This document shows positions 44,226-54,916 of a stretch of DNA of 64,000 nucleotides, one piece after another. A program made the position numbers and the translations under genes. The notes beneath the pieces were generated by a model. It was not told the DNA's origin. It saw only the letters and a list, made by a program, of their open reading frames with translations, and made no database searches. The DNA lies in NCBI GenBank assembly GCA_032622095.1, contig CP136068.1, forward strand, positions 129,461,989-129,525,988, given 5' to 3'. This stretch comes from Siphonodentalium dalli (lineage: Eukaryota > Mollusca > Scaphopoda > Gadilida > Siphonodentaliidae). Position 1 is the first letter of the stretch, and every line of letters starts with the position of its first letter.

Positions 44226-46789
44226 GTTGGGCACACGTGACTATTAGCCACCTAAAATTTCACGTGGTCATTTTGTTTTGTTGAATGTTTGGGGAGGTGA
44301 CAGACATTTGATAACCTTTGTCCAATCATGTAGATACACATGATATCTCCGAAACAGATGTTGTCCAACCACATGTGGTCAGACTTCATGAATAATTATT
44401 TCTTTATAGTCCTTTAATCATGATTTGAATTCTTAACAATATTATTCCTGCGTGGAACCTACCCACCCCAATTAAAAAAAAATTTTGCTGAATATTCATG
44501 GTGACAGTAAATTGAGGGACTTTCCATCCTCCATAATCTGTAGAGTGACGTGTAAGAATTTGAATTTCTATGTCACATGAGGTGAAGCCTCTATTCAAAT
44601 TAATCGACATCACACACTTCCTATTGTAAACTCCATTGATTGAACGTTCTGATAATGGCCGTTATCCACTTATATGCTGGGTACACATTATTCATTGACC
44701 ATTCAGTGGTTTGATTGAGATTATTATCTCATACAAGTGCTGTACCGGTGTTTAACATAAATGGTAATTTATTTGATGACCATTCTACCTAACAGACATT
44801 ATTTACCTGGGGCTATCATGTGTTTGAGATTAATATCTCACATGTGTTGTCATTTCTGCATTTTAACATCCATGTTGGCTCTAGGTTATGAAATGTCTGT
44901 CACCCATATTTCATGTTATACCAGAGAGAGAAAAACTTCTTTAATCCATGTACATCATGTTTATCTAGCTTTGTATAGTTAGTATCAATTTTAAGTTGAT
45001 AAAGTAATACTAATATGAAAAGGGGTACAATTACATTATTCCAGATCTATAGTATTGTCAATTTGACATGTTTTTGTTTATTATTGTGAAATATAAAACT
45101 TATTGATAAGAGTTTGTACATAAGGTGCTATTTAAAAAAAAAAAAAAAGGGATTTTAATCTCTAATTCTTACTGTGATTTGCAAGATATGTTTCCATTTC
45201 ATCAAGTCTATTTTGATACATTCACACATGCATCATTTATTGTGATTTACACATTTTGCCTTCATTCCAAAATCTTTTATAAATTCTGTCATTTCATTAA
45301 GTCTTTTTTTTGGATACATTGAGACATGTACATCATTTATTTTTGATACATATTATGGTTGGGATTTACATGTCTTGTCTTCATTTCCAAAATCTTTCAT
45401 AAATCCTGCCATTGCAATTTACATATCTTGCCTTCATTTAAAACTGCTATTTTTTTTCATAAATCCTGTCATTTCATCAAGTCTCTTTTGATACATTGAC
45501 ACATGCATCATTTATTGCGATATATATAACACATTTTTGCATTCATTCCAAAAAAATATTTCATAAATCCTGCCATTTCTTCTAGTCTATTTTGATACAT
45601 TTACATGTGTATCATTTATTGTGATATGACACATTTTGTCTTCATTCCAAACTGTGATATATAACACATCTTGTCTTCATTCCAAAAACTGTTGTACATT
45701 TTTTTTTTCTCCACTGGATTCCATGCATTTCATCAAGTCTATTTTTTATATATTCACACATGTTTCATCTTGAATTAGTGCTTTGAGTTGGTATGTTTTG
45801 TCTATTTACCTTACAAGTCCATGTGTGAGGGTGTCTGTGTGTGTGTGTGATTGTGTGTAATTTGATCAAATATCAACAAAAAATGTCATATTTAACTCAT
45901 TTCATCTAATTCCATTCCAAATCCATGTTTACACACATTTCATGTGTTCCATAACTTATTTGATCTAGAAAAATTTGATTTCAATCTTTTTGTTTTATAC
46001 TTTGGACACTAGTGTAAGGTTGAAACAATTATTGTTTTGATTTGTTATGGACCCCTTTTAGGATCAGCCTCTCTCCTGGAATCCAGGGAATTGTAATATA
46101 TGACACAGTTTTCATCTTGAATTAGTGCTTTGAGTTGATATGTTTTGGCTATTTACCTTACAAGTCCATGTGTGAGGGTGTCTGTGTGTGTGATTGTGTG
46201 TAATTTGATCAAATATCAACAAAGTGTCATATTTAACTCATTTCATCTAATTCCATTCCAAATCCATGTTTACACACATTTCATGTGTTCCATAACTTAT
46301 TTGATCTAGAAAAATTTGATTTCAATCTTTTTGTTTTATACTTTGGACACTAGTGTAAGATTGAAACAATTATTGTTTTGATTTGTTAGACCCCATTTTA
46401 GGACCAGTCCCTCTCCCCTTTTAAAAACATGATCTTGTCTTAAATCTATCAAGTCTGATTTATGAGTTTTCATTAAAATTTGAAGTATTGTTTGATAAAT
46501 AAGTAGATCATGCCATGAACTTACGGTTTTCTTTGTTAATTATTCACATGTAAGATGTTTATTTGATGTTGGTTCAGTTTTCTTTTACAAATAAATTTTA
46601 ATATGAATTTTTTTGTTAGTATTTACTTTCTTTGTTACTGTGGGTTTATTTAATCTATTTGTGTTGGTGAATATCTCAGGAAAATTTACCATTTTGCTTG
46701 ATTTGCTTGGATTGTCACATTGAACATTTAATCTTCTGTTCAGCTATGTCCAACATTTTTACACGTCATGTTGAATTTCTGGATATGGA
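44226..46789. repeat. Polinton right arm: non-coding with tandem duplications
   Basis: I see no gene here. From about 45,190 to 45,690 there are four to five imperfect ~100-130-bp units ('catttcatcaagtct', 'ttgatacatt.acacatg', 'ttgccttcattcc'). At 45,764-46,045 and 46,111-46,391 a ~280-bp block is directly repeated at a 347-bp offset with few differences. The block at 46,668-46,745 resembles the subterminal hairpin arm at 28,962-29,030. Confidence 0.8.
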
Positions 46790-46957
46790 ATTATGCAAAT
46801 GTTCCATCCGATACGATCAAATGTAACTGCTGTTGTTTACAAACTCTTGGCATTATGCAAATGTTCCATCTGATACGATCAAATGTAATCGCTGTGTTTG
46901 CAACATGTGGCTAGGTTGTAAAAGCCGTGTTGCAGTGTTATAACTTACAATACTACT
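46790..46957 (-). repeat. Polinton right terminal inverted repeat
   Basis: The inverse of this segment matches 28,542-28,715, with two ~62-bp internal units against more than three on the left. The terminus TACTACT is followed directly by the duplicated TCACGC. Confidence 0.95.
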
Positions 46958-46963
46958 TCACGC

Positions 46964-47764
46964 TTGTACCGGTACCACAAATTTAATTTTGCTTATTGTC
47001 GTAGCGTGACAATTTTTCAAAGTACTAGTACATGTATTACTTTTCAATTCAATCCCAATGCACTATGTCCACTATCAGTGGTTTTCATGTGATACAAATA
47101 TGCCAGGTCATACAGATGTGTCAGCGGGAATAGTCTGGCTATGGGCAGATGGCCGGATACCGTTCAATACTATAGTTGATCCGTTTCGTTATCGTAGCTT
47201 AATTCTTACTGTTCCGGGAATTGAAATATTTTTTGTCACATGAAATTCAGTCTTTTTCGATATTTGCGCACATCAATGCGGACAAAATCGGCGAATCTTA
47301 TATATAGGTCCACAGTTTATCCGTTTGTGAGCCAATACACCATTTCCTTCTGTCAATATGCGTTGATTCGCGACAAAATTAACTCAAAACACAACAAGGA
47401 ATTCTCCGCGCTTCTATTCGAATAACCGGTAACTAAAAGTTAAGATTGTAATTTGGCTGCAGAAACGAAACGAATTTTGAAACACAATAATTATATTCAC
47501 TAATATTTTCCTGTTGGTATATGGTCTACTATAGTATACGCAATCATTTATTTGAAAAAATAAGTGTCACTTAGAGAATAATTCTTACTGATAATTAGAA
47601 ATATCTTTATTTTGTATCCCTTTAATATTAAATAATGGGCCCTGCAAATTGTCTGTTTGTCAGTTTAATGTTCACTAGTTATAGCTAGGCTGTTAGATAA
47701 GTATGATATTACTTCATTTGTCCGGGCCAGTGTATTGTCATACTGTCATAATAAACTTCAAGTA
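46964..47764. other. Right flank of the Polinton, non-coding
   Basis: Neither strand carries a recognisable gene or repeat between the Polinton and the satellite. Confidence 0.5.
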
Positions 47765-48803
47765 ATAAGGTAACTACTCGTCAATTATGCTTGAATACAG
47801 AAATGGTTAATAAGGTAACTACCCGTCAACGATCAACGTCTTAATATAGAAAGGGTTAATAAGGTAACTAACTACACGGCAATGGTACTTAGTATAGAAA
47901 GGTTAATAATTTAACTTCTTGTCAATGATGCTTTAATATAGAAAGGGTTAATAAGGTAACTACCCGTCAATAATGCTTTAGTATATAAATGGTTACTAAG
48001 GTAACTACATGTCAATGATGCTTTAATAAAGAAAGGGTTAATAAGATAAAGTTATACACGCCAATGATGCTTTAATATAGAAAGGGCTAATAGGGTAACT
48101 ACACGTCAATGATGTTTTAATATAGAAAGGGTTAATATGGTAATTACACGCCAATGGTGATTTAATATAGAAAGGGTTAATATGGTGACTACCGTCAATG
48201 ATGCTTTAATATAGAACTGGCTAATATGATAACTACATGTCAATGATGCTTTAATATAGAAAGGGTTCATAAGGTAACTACACGTCAATGATGCCTTAAT
48301 ACAAAAATGGTTAATAAGGTAACTACCCACCAATGGTGCTTAATATAGAAAGGGTTAATAATGCAACTACTCACCAATGATACATAGTATAGAAAGGGTT
48401 AATAAGGTAACTATACGACAATGGTACTTTAGTATATACAGGGTTAATAAGGCAACTACCCGTCAATGGGGCTTTAATATGGAAAAGGTTAACATGGTAA
48501 CTACACGGCAATGGTGTTTTAATTTAGAAAGGGTTAATAAGGTAACTACACATCAATGATGCTTTAATACAGAAAGGGTTAATAAGGTAACTTCACATCA
48601 ATGATGCTTTAATATAGAAAGGGTTAATATGGTAACTACTCACCAATGATACTTTGTATATAACGGGTTAATAATGTAACTACCCGGCAATAATGCTTTA
48701 ATATAGAAATGGTTGATATGGTAACTCCACGTCAACGATGCTTTAATATAGAAAGGGTTATAATAAGGTAACTACACGTCAATGCTGCTTTAATATAAAA
48801 ATG
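47765..48803. repeat. ~45-bp satellite array, left part
   Basis: About 23 imperfect units of 'aaggtaactacacgtcaatg' then 'atgctttaatatagaaagggttaat' are visible. The array is interrupted by the LINE at 48,804 and resumes at 54,917. Variation between units is high, so the array is old. Confidence 0.95.
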
Positions 48804-49345
48804 AATTATCACTGCGTTCTCTGGTTCCAAATCGGTGCCTCTGACTGTTTCCAACGGAATGATAACTGAAATTAGTTTATCTCCCATACTTATTAAGCTG
48901 GACTAAGTTATATGATTTCGCGCACAACTGGATCCCTATCTCACCGCGGTGACAACATATTGTCATTTACACATTTCTTCTGTTTTATACATATTTGAAT
49001 TATATATAACATGCCTATCAACATTAATTATATACCATCTTAAACAGCCATGAAGTAATTAATATATCATATAGCCACTGCCCGTATATGGGCGGACTTG
49101 CATAATTAGAAAATGTTTATGTTTCTATTCTTATTTCCTATTACTCTCTCCCTTTCCTTGGACCCACACTCTGCTTGCTTATACATACTTGGAATGTCTC
49201 CTGTTTATACATTTCTTAATTTGTTGCTCTTTTCTCTTTCTCTTTTTGTGAACAAACAATCGGAAGTTGTCCGCCGACCGGATGTCATTCACCGGGTTTA
49301 TGTCGCGAGCCGGTCCTCCCCATTTGTAAGTAATTATATTATTAA

Positions 49346-50368
49346 ATGATAGACATTGTTAGCTATCGGGCGAGGATCGGCTGTTATTTTATCAGATCGT
49401 CTCGGTTACCGAAAAAGTTCAGACTAGATAGATTATCTTCTCAGCTTACATTGCTATATCTTATTCTAAGATTCCAAGGCATTTCTGCTGAGGTGGCGAT
49501 CGTTATACTTGTATCACTGTTATTCTTACACTTGCGAGAAACTGAATCAGTACTAGATAATCTCATGAAAATGAATATTGAGCGAACTTACAAATGTGAT
49601 GGCATTTCTTGTTATCATACAAAGATGCCCATATTCCTTCTAGTTGTTGTATTATTGATAGACCTTATTATATTGCTGATTATCTTAAGCGGAAATATCG
49701 AAACTAACCCTGGGCCTATACCAGGATATCCTGCAACCGATAACACATGTTCTATAATACAATTGAATACTCAGAGTATACGACATAAAATGGACACCCT
49801 CAATGCGGAATTGACCGATTATGATATTTGTCTTTTTACTGAAACCTGGCTAGACCAGTCTGTTCCTAATTCTGAAATTATGCTTCATGGATATCATGAA
49901 CCTATACGTAACGATAGGGGATTAGACACAACAGGAGGTGGTGTCTGTATATTTCTGAGAAATACTCTACCGTTTAAAATGAGGCCTGATCTTATAGATC
50001 CAAATATTGAATCTGTGTGGGTGGAAGTGTGTCTTAGTGGTAAGAAAATTTTAATTGGATGTTTTTACAGACCACCAAACTCGCCAGTCTCGTCATGGGA
50101 CAGTATCGAAATAAATATTAAAAATACTATTGATGATGTGCATAAGGTTATTATTGGAGGTGACTTCAATGAAAATTACAATTCCGCGAGCTGCGCCTCA
50201 AAAATAAATGGTCTAAAAACTAGATGTGGATTAATCCAGTTAGTTAATGAATGCACTCATTTCACGGAGTCTTCAGAAACCACTCTGGATCTGTTTTTAA
50301 CAAATTATGGTGATATTGTTGATAAAACTGAAGTTATGTCCCCTTTCTTTCCAGAAATGATACGGTAA
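49346..50368 (+). pseudogene. LINE ORF, N-terminal part: hydrophobic 2A-like leader and AP-type endonuclease
   Basis: The leader has a long hydrophobic stretch ('LLVVVLLIDLIILLIILSG') ending in N-I-E-T-N-P-G-P (Pro124 last). This matches the 2A ribosome-skipping signature D-x-E-x-N-P-G-P except for Asn in place of the first Asp. 2A-like leaders occur in CR1-type LINEs of sea urchins and molluscs (established knowledge). An exonuclease/endonuclease/phosphatase domain follows (about residues 130-335), with 'QLNTQSIR', 'FTETWLD', 'GCFYRPP', 'IIGGDFNEN' and 'TTLDLFLTN'. The frame breaks near 50,365. A ~79-residue frame just upstream (49,113-49,349) overlaps the start and may belong to the 5' part of the ORF. 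Confidence 0.85.
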
Positions 50369-51139
50369 CATTGCCCCGCAAAAATTACACTAAACTTCCA
50401 CATTGAACGTGCGTCAATAATTACTCGACGAATATGGAATTTCGATAGAGCTAACTTCGAGGCAATGAATCATACGTTTTCTGCTTGGGATTACCGGGAT
50501 ATTGTCCGCACCACTCCCGTGTCTGCTCTCGTAACTCACTATACTGATAAAATCCACCAAGTTTGCCAGGAATTTATACCAAGTAAGGTTGTACATATTA
50601 GAAGGGACGTTCCAGAATGGCTTACTTGCGGTTTAAGACAACTAATGAGACAACGAAATAGATTGCATAAAAGTGCTAAAATCAAAAACATACCTAATAC
50701 ATGGAGTAAATTTCGGGCGAAACGAAACGAAGTCATTAGCGCAGTCCGGAAAGCCAAATTGGATTATGATAACAAAATTGATGCAATACTTATTAATGAC
50801 TCCGACAACTCAACATGGTGGAAACAATTTCAGAAATTAATCTCAAATGGTAAGCGCAATTCACTACCCCCTCTCCAACTCAATGGCGAGCACATTATTT
50901 ATACTGTAGATAAAGTTAATGCTTTAAATTCATACTTTTGTGATATATCCAGCATAGATGATTCTGTACATGATCTTCCCATACAATCTCTACTAGTAAC
51001 GGGCAACCCTACGCTGGGTGAGCTCAACATAACGACAATTGACGTTTATGATGCTCTAAATGGTATGAAACCATCTAAGGCGTGCGGTCCAGATATGATA
51101 AATCCTAGGGTCCTAAAACAATGCCAAATCACTCTGTGA
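50369..51139 (+). pseudogene. LINE ORF, linker region between endonuclease and RT
   Basis: A shifted frame continues with 'RRIWNFDRANFEAMNHTF' (from about 50,428), a segment typical after the endonuclease in CR1/jockey LINEs. It ends in 'GMKPSKACGPDMINPRVLK', the fingers-domain entry of RT ('K..GpD.i...vLK'). Another frameshift near 51,137 breaks it. One or two bases would restore continuity, so decay is moderate. Confidence 0.8.
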
Positions 51140-52839
51140 ACCTATAACACTGTTATGCAATGCATTTAGTGAAAACTGTTATTATCCTTCTGAGTGGAAG
51201 CTGTCTAATGTATGTCCAGTTTTTAAAAGTGGAGACCCAAGTATTCTATCGAATTACCGCCCAATTTCATTGTTAAGCTGTTTATCGAAAGTTTTCGAGA
51301 ATTGCATATATAAACATTTGTGGACGTTTCTTGATAAAAACGGGTTACTTTCTATGTACCAATCTGGTTTTAAAAGAGGTGATTCGACTGTGTACCAGTT
51401 GACTGAAGTTTATGATTCTATATGTAGATCACTAGATGAAGGCAAAGAGGTTCGTTGCGTATTTTGTGATATGAACAAGGCCTTTGACAAGGTGTGGCAT
51501 AAAGGGCTTTTTCTCAAACTAAAAAAAATTGGCATTACGGAAAATGTGTATAATCTTCTCGTTTCTTATCTGGAACTTAGAAAGCAGAGGGTGTCAGCTG
51601 ACAATGAACTATCTGAATGGCGTGCAATTACTGCTGGTGTCCCTCAGGGGTGAATTTTAGGACCCCTGTTATTCTTAATATATATAAATGACATAACTGA
51701 AAATCTCGTGTGCAACATTCGTCTTTTTGCTGATGACACCTCTATCTTTCTTACGGTTGAAAATCCTAATATAGCCGCTGGTATAATCAACCGAGATATT
51801 GAAACGATAGTCAGTTGGTCTGTAAAATGGCTTGTTAAATTTAATCCTCTCAAGACTGAAACACTACTAGTTTCGCGCAAGAATGATCAACCGTTTCACC
51901 CCATTTTATTTATGGGAAATTCCATAATCACTGATGTGCAAGCGCATAAACATTTAGGTTTAACCTTTGACGATCGTGGCACTTGGAATACACACATTAA
52001 TTCAATAACCGAGAAAGCCTGGAAAAAATTAAATATGATCAAACGTTTTAAATATAGGCTGAGCAGAAAGTCTCTCGAAAAAATTTACTTCACTTTCATT
52101 CGACCAATTTTAGAATATGCCTCCCCCGTTTGGGGTAATTGTCCGGACTACTTACGAGATGATATTGAAGACATCCAATATGAAGTGGCGAGAATAGTTA
52201 CCGGTGCAACCCGAAGTGTCAGTAATGCCAAGTTGATAGATGAGCCCGGGTGGGAATATCTTGACGATAGACGCAAGCAGCATAAATTGATCCAATTCTT
52301 CAAAATGAAAACCGGTAGGGCACCACCTTATATTAGTAATATGGTACCCCCAGAAAGTAACTCACTACATGATCACAACACTATAAATTCAATGAAACGC
52401 CCCCCTGATAGTAATAATGATTACTATATGCAATCCTTTCTTCCGTCGTCTGTCCGTTCGTGGAATGTACTCCCAGACTCTGTTAAAGAAGCAACTTCAA
52501 TAGGCGATTTCAAACGCAATCTTAAACCTGATATATTAAAGCCTAAATACTACTTTACCAGCTATTCTAGGACAGCTCAAATTTACCACACCAGGCTGAG
52601 ATTAAGATGTAGCAATCTTAACAGCGATCTAAAAGATAACCACCTCAAAGACTTGCCTTATTGCATGTGTGGTTGCATTGAAATTGCTAGACATTTTTTT
52701 TCTGGAATGCGCTCAATATACCTCTCACAGAGAAGAACTTCTTAATACCCGATCTGATGTAACAATAACTAGTGAATTATTACAATGTGGATCTGATGAA
52801 TCATCCTATGAAACTAATAAGAAAATCTTCATGGCAGCT
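51140..52839 (+). pseudogene. LINE reverse transcriptase, frameshifted
   Basis: RT motifs in order are NYRPISLLS (about 51,254), QSGFKRGDST (about 51,361), FCDMNKAFDKVWH (about 51,464, first catalytic Asp), AGVPQG (about 51,635) interrupted by TGA at about 51,651, then FADDT (about 51,726). A C-terminal domain follows with 'LPSSVRSWNVLPDSV' and a Cys-rich 'CMCGCIEIARHFF'. A frameshift in the T-run near 52,695 separates this from 'LECAQYTSHREELL', which continues to the insertion of a CAGGG-ended transposon at 52,840. The ORF resumes at about 54,356 for some 14 codons. This is a CR1/jockey-type RT. The enzyme is inactive here because of the breaks. Confidence 0.88.
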
Positions 52840-54348
52840 CAGGGGGGGGGGGGTCGGAAAAATTTCCAGGCACGTATGATGATTTTTATTTTTCCGGCCT
52901 CGGGGGACCCACCCACCCAATTTATTCCGTTTCCGGCATTTTTTTCCAGGCAATTTTGGACACCCACCCTTTTTTTTCCGTTTCAGGAAGTTTTTTCCGG
53001 TCAGTTTTGGACACCCACCCCCCCTAAATTTGAGAAAATTATCAATTGAGCAACAAAATAGCTGATTATCCTGCATTATCATAATTTATTGCGCGATATT
53101 TGAATAGAACAGTGCATAATGAGATAACGATACTATTTGAATTTATCATATAAGTGTCATTAATCAAGAAATGTGTCAACATAATCACATTTCTAGGGAT
53201 ATATAGGCAGAGTGCCAAAGTTTTTATTAACATTCATTTTCATAATATATAGTCACATGATCTAGTCACATAATCACATTTGAGTATTCTACATAATACA
53301 TGGTACCGGTACAACAAATTTCAGATTATTTGATATTTTGATATTTGATATGTGATATACAGTAATGCCCTAATTAATCGACTCCATAACCACAGCAGAA
53401 TAATGGGTAATTTTTCAGTTTTCTCCCTGAGAGCTTTCCGATGAATGACAACAAGCCATATTTCTGACTAAATCCTGAAAAATTACCCATTATTCTGCTG
53501 TGGTTATGGAGTCGTTTAATTGGGGCATTACTCACTGTATTGCTGGAATCAAATTGTTTATCAAAACATGTGGAAATACAACTGTTCATCCCAGTTTGAA
53601 GAATAATGCTAATACCATACATAACCATGATATACCCTCGCGACTCTTCTTGGGGCATCTCAGAACTGAGGAAACATGTTATAGGGTGTAATGGCAGGCT
53701 GGTAGCCACTGCCTGAAGTAATAGGCTTCGTAATAATTGGGAATAATATGGATGGATAGCCCAATTTCACTTCTTTTTTGCTCACGATATCAGTGACGAT
53801 AAAAACTTCATTACTGTGATTAACATTACAAGCTGATCCACATTAACATGGAAAACAATGTGAAATTGTTCAAGCTGGCCCGGCTGGCCTTCAATTTATT
53901 AGTTAAGAGTTTATGTTTTACGTTGTCAAAAGTCTATTTTATTCCATTATTTATTATATCCATGTCACATATGGTCAAGTGTGCTTTCATTTTATCGCTT
54001 ATTTTCAACTGAGTTCGGCATAGTTATTCTTATTTTGTTGTATCAGTAGATGGAATCCTGATTAAATTTTATTTTTCCAATAGCGCTGTTTCTAGTTCTA
54101 TCAAGTTGAATTTGGGTTATTGTTGGCCATTGTGCAACTGATCCAACTTTTGATAACCTCTATATGTAGTATAGCATTACTATTAACTATATATGACCTG
54201 TTTCTGTTCAAAACACATTAAAATAAGATTCAATAGCAGGAATGGAAAACAAATTTGGCATATTGAAAAAACTGCTTTTTGGACCCAAGAGACACCCACC
54301 CACCCCATCATACGTGCCTGGAAATTTTTTCCGACCCCCCCCCCCCTG
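52840..54348. mobile_element. CAGGG-ended DNA transposon (non-autonomous) inside the LINE, 7-bp TSD
   Basis: The ends are CAGGGGG...TCGGAAAAATTTCCAG and the inverse. It is flanked by GGCAGCT (52,833-52,839 and 54,349-54,355). Because it sits in a LINE coding frame, the empty site can be read directly and confirms the 7-bp duplication. The left end carries further 'tttccgg..ttttggacaccc' copies to about 53,035. It is related to the element at 16,009-17,225. No transposase is visible. Confidence 0.85.
53360..53537. mobile_element. Palindromic TA-flanked MITE, copy 3, nested in the CAGGG element
   Basis: The arms 'cagtaatgccctaattaatc' and '..attggggcattactcactg' pair, with 'ccacagcagaataatgggt' facing its inverse. 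It is flanked by TA. The right terminus has a 4-bp 'cact' insertion relative to the family. Confidence 0.8.
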
Positions 54349-54399
54349 GGCAGCTCAGAAATTTATAATAACCAGTAATCGCTTTCAACGATTCTTCTC

Positions 54400-54916
54400 T
54401 TAAGCTGTTCCAAAATTGCAATATTGAACTTGCATGGTACATCATAAACCGAGATGCTATTGGCTTCTACAACGTGGGTCGTCGGGTCGATGGACCACTG
54501 CAGATGTTCACATGGTTATTTTTCCAATCACAAATTATGTATAAATACTTTTTATTTCCTTGAAATGTGTTATTATATATCTTTTTGGTTTATTTGAAAT
54601 TAATTATATGCATGTTCAGATATATAATTACACCTCACACTGTGTACTCTCTGACCTTCTCTCTAAAATTCTGACATTATCTTCTGTCCCTTTGTCTCGC
54701 CTCCACCTCATATTTCTTCTTTCTATGGATCTTTTTTATGCCTCTATTATTTACCCCTACTTGACTTGCAGTCAAGTAGGGCTGTGCCATTGTCAAGGGA
54801 GAGGGCTTCAAATAAGCCTGTGGCTTGTTGCCTAATCCCATTTTTCTTCTAAATTTGTATCTATTGTAATTATTTATCTGAATGTCCATAGAGGGAAAAA
54901 TAAATACTGTTTAAAC
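54400..54916 (+). other. 3' UTR of the CR1-like LINE
   Basis: It runs from the end of the C-terminal coding piece to the TSD. A hairpin near 54,808-54,826 and the terminal 'aaataaatactgtttaaac' are shared with the truncated copies at 4,690, 5,895 and 18,390. Confidence 0.75.

Larger units (their letters stand above)
28542..46957. mobile_element. Polinton/Maverick DNA transposon, full length (18,416 bp)
   Basis: The element begins AGTAGTATTGTAAG and ends with the inverse CTTACAATACTACT. It is flanked on both sides by TCACGC (28,536-28,541 and 46,958-46,963), an exact 6-bp target duplication as expected for Polintons. The terminal inverted repeats are about 165-175 bp and nearly identical. Inside are the diagnostic genes: chromodomain integrase, penton-like and major capsid candidates, packaging ATPase and a protein-primed type family B DNA polymerase. 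An Ulp1-like protease was not found. The right half holds an intron-rich accessory module. Because the capsid and ATPase genes are open, the element may once have made virions (inference from the Polinton/adintovirus literature). It is an endogenous copy with at least one disabled small gene. Confidence 0.95.
48804..54916 (+). mobile_element. CR1-like non-LTR retrotransposon (LINE), complete ends, inserted in satellite
   Basis: The element is bounded by the 13-bp duplication TAATATAAAAATG (48,791-48,803 and 54,917-54,929), both copies embedded in satellite units. It has a 5' UTR, an endonuclease-RT ORF region (49,346-52,840 plus a short piece after 54,355) and a 3' UTR with hairpin 'aataagcctgtggctt', ending 'aaataaatactgtttaaac'. 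Without the 1.5-kb insertion at 52,840-54,348 it is about 4.6 kb. Several frameshifts and a stop make it non-functional. Confidence 0.88.

Noticed and set aside
45125-45322. 65-residue frame in the Polinton right arm
   Set aside because: It falls in the ~100-130-bp tandem repeat and encodes a Phe-rich chance peptide.
28542-46957. Classifying the element as an exogenous-type adenovirus or adintovirus genome
   Set aside because: Gene content overlaps with adintoviruses, but the exact TSD, TIR and integrated state fit a Polinton insertion; no evidence for a free virus.
47765-48803. Regular short repeats resembling a CRISPR array
   Set aside because: The units are contiguous ~45-bp satellite copies without unique spacers, in a eukaryotic context.
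52833-52842. 10-bp target duplication GGCAGCTCAG for the CAGGG element
   Set aside because: The last three bases coincide with CAG of the element's own terminus; the LINE frame shows that the duplicated part is 7 bp.
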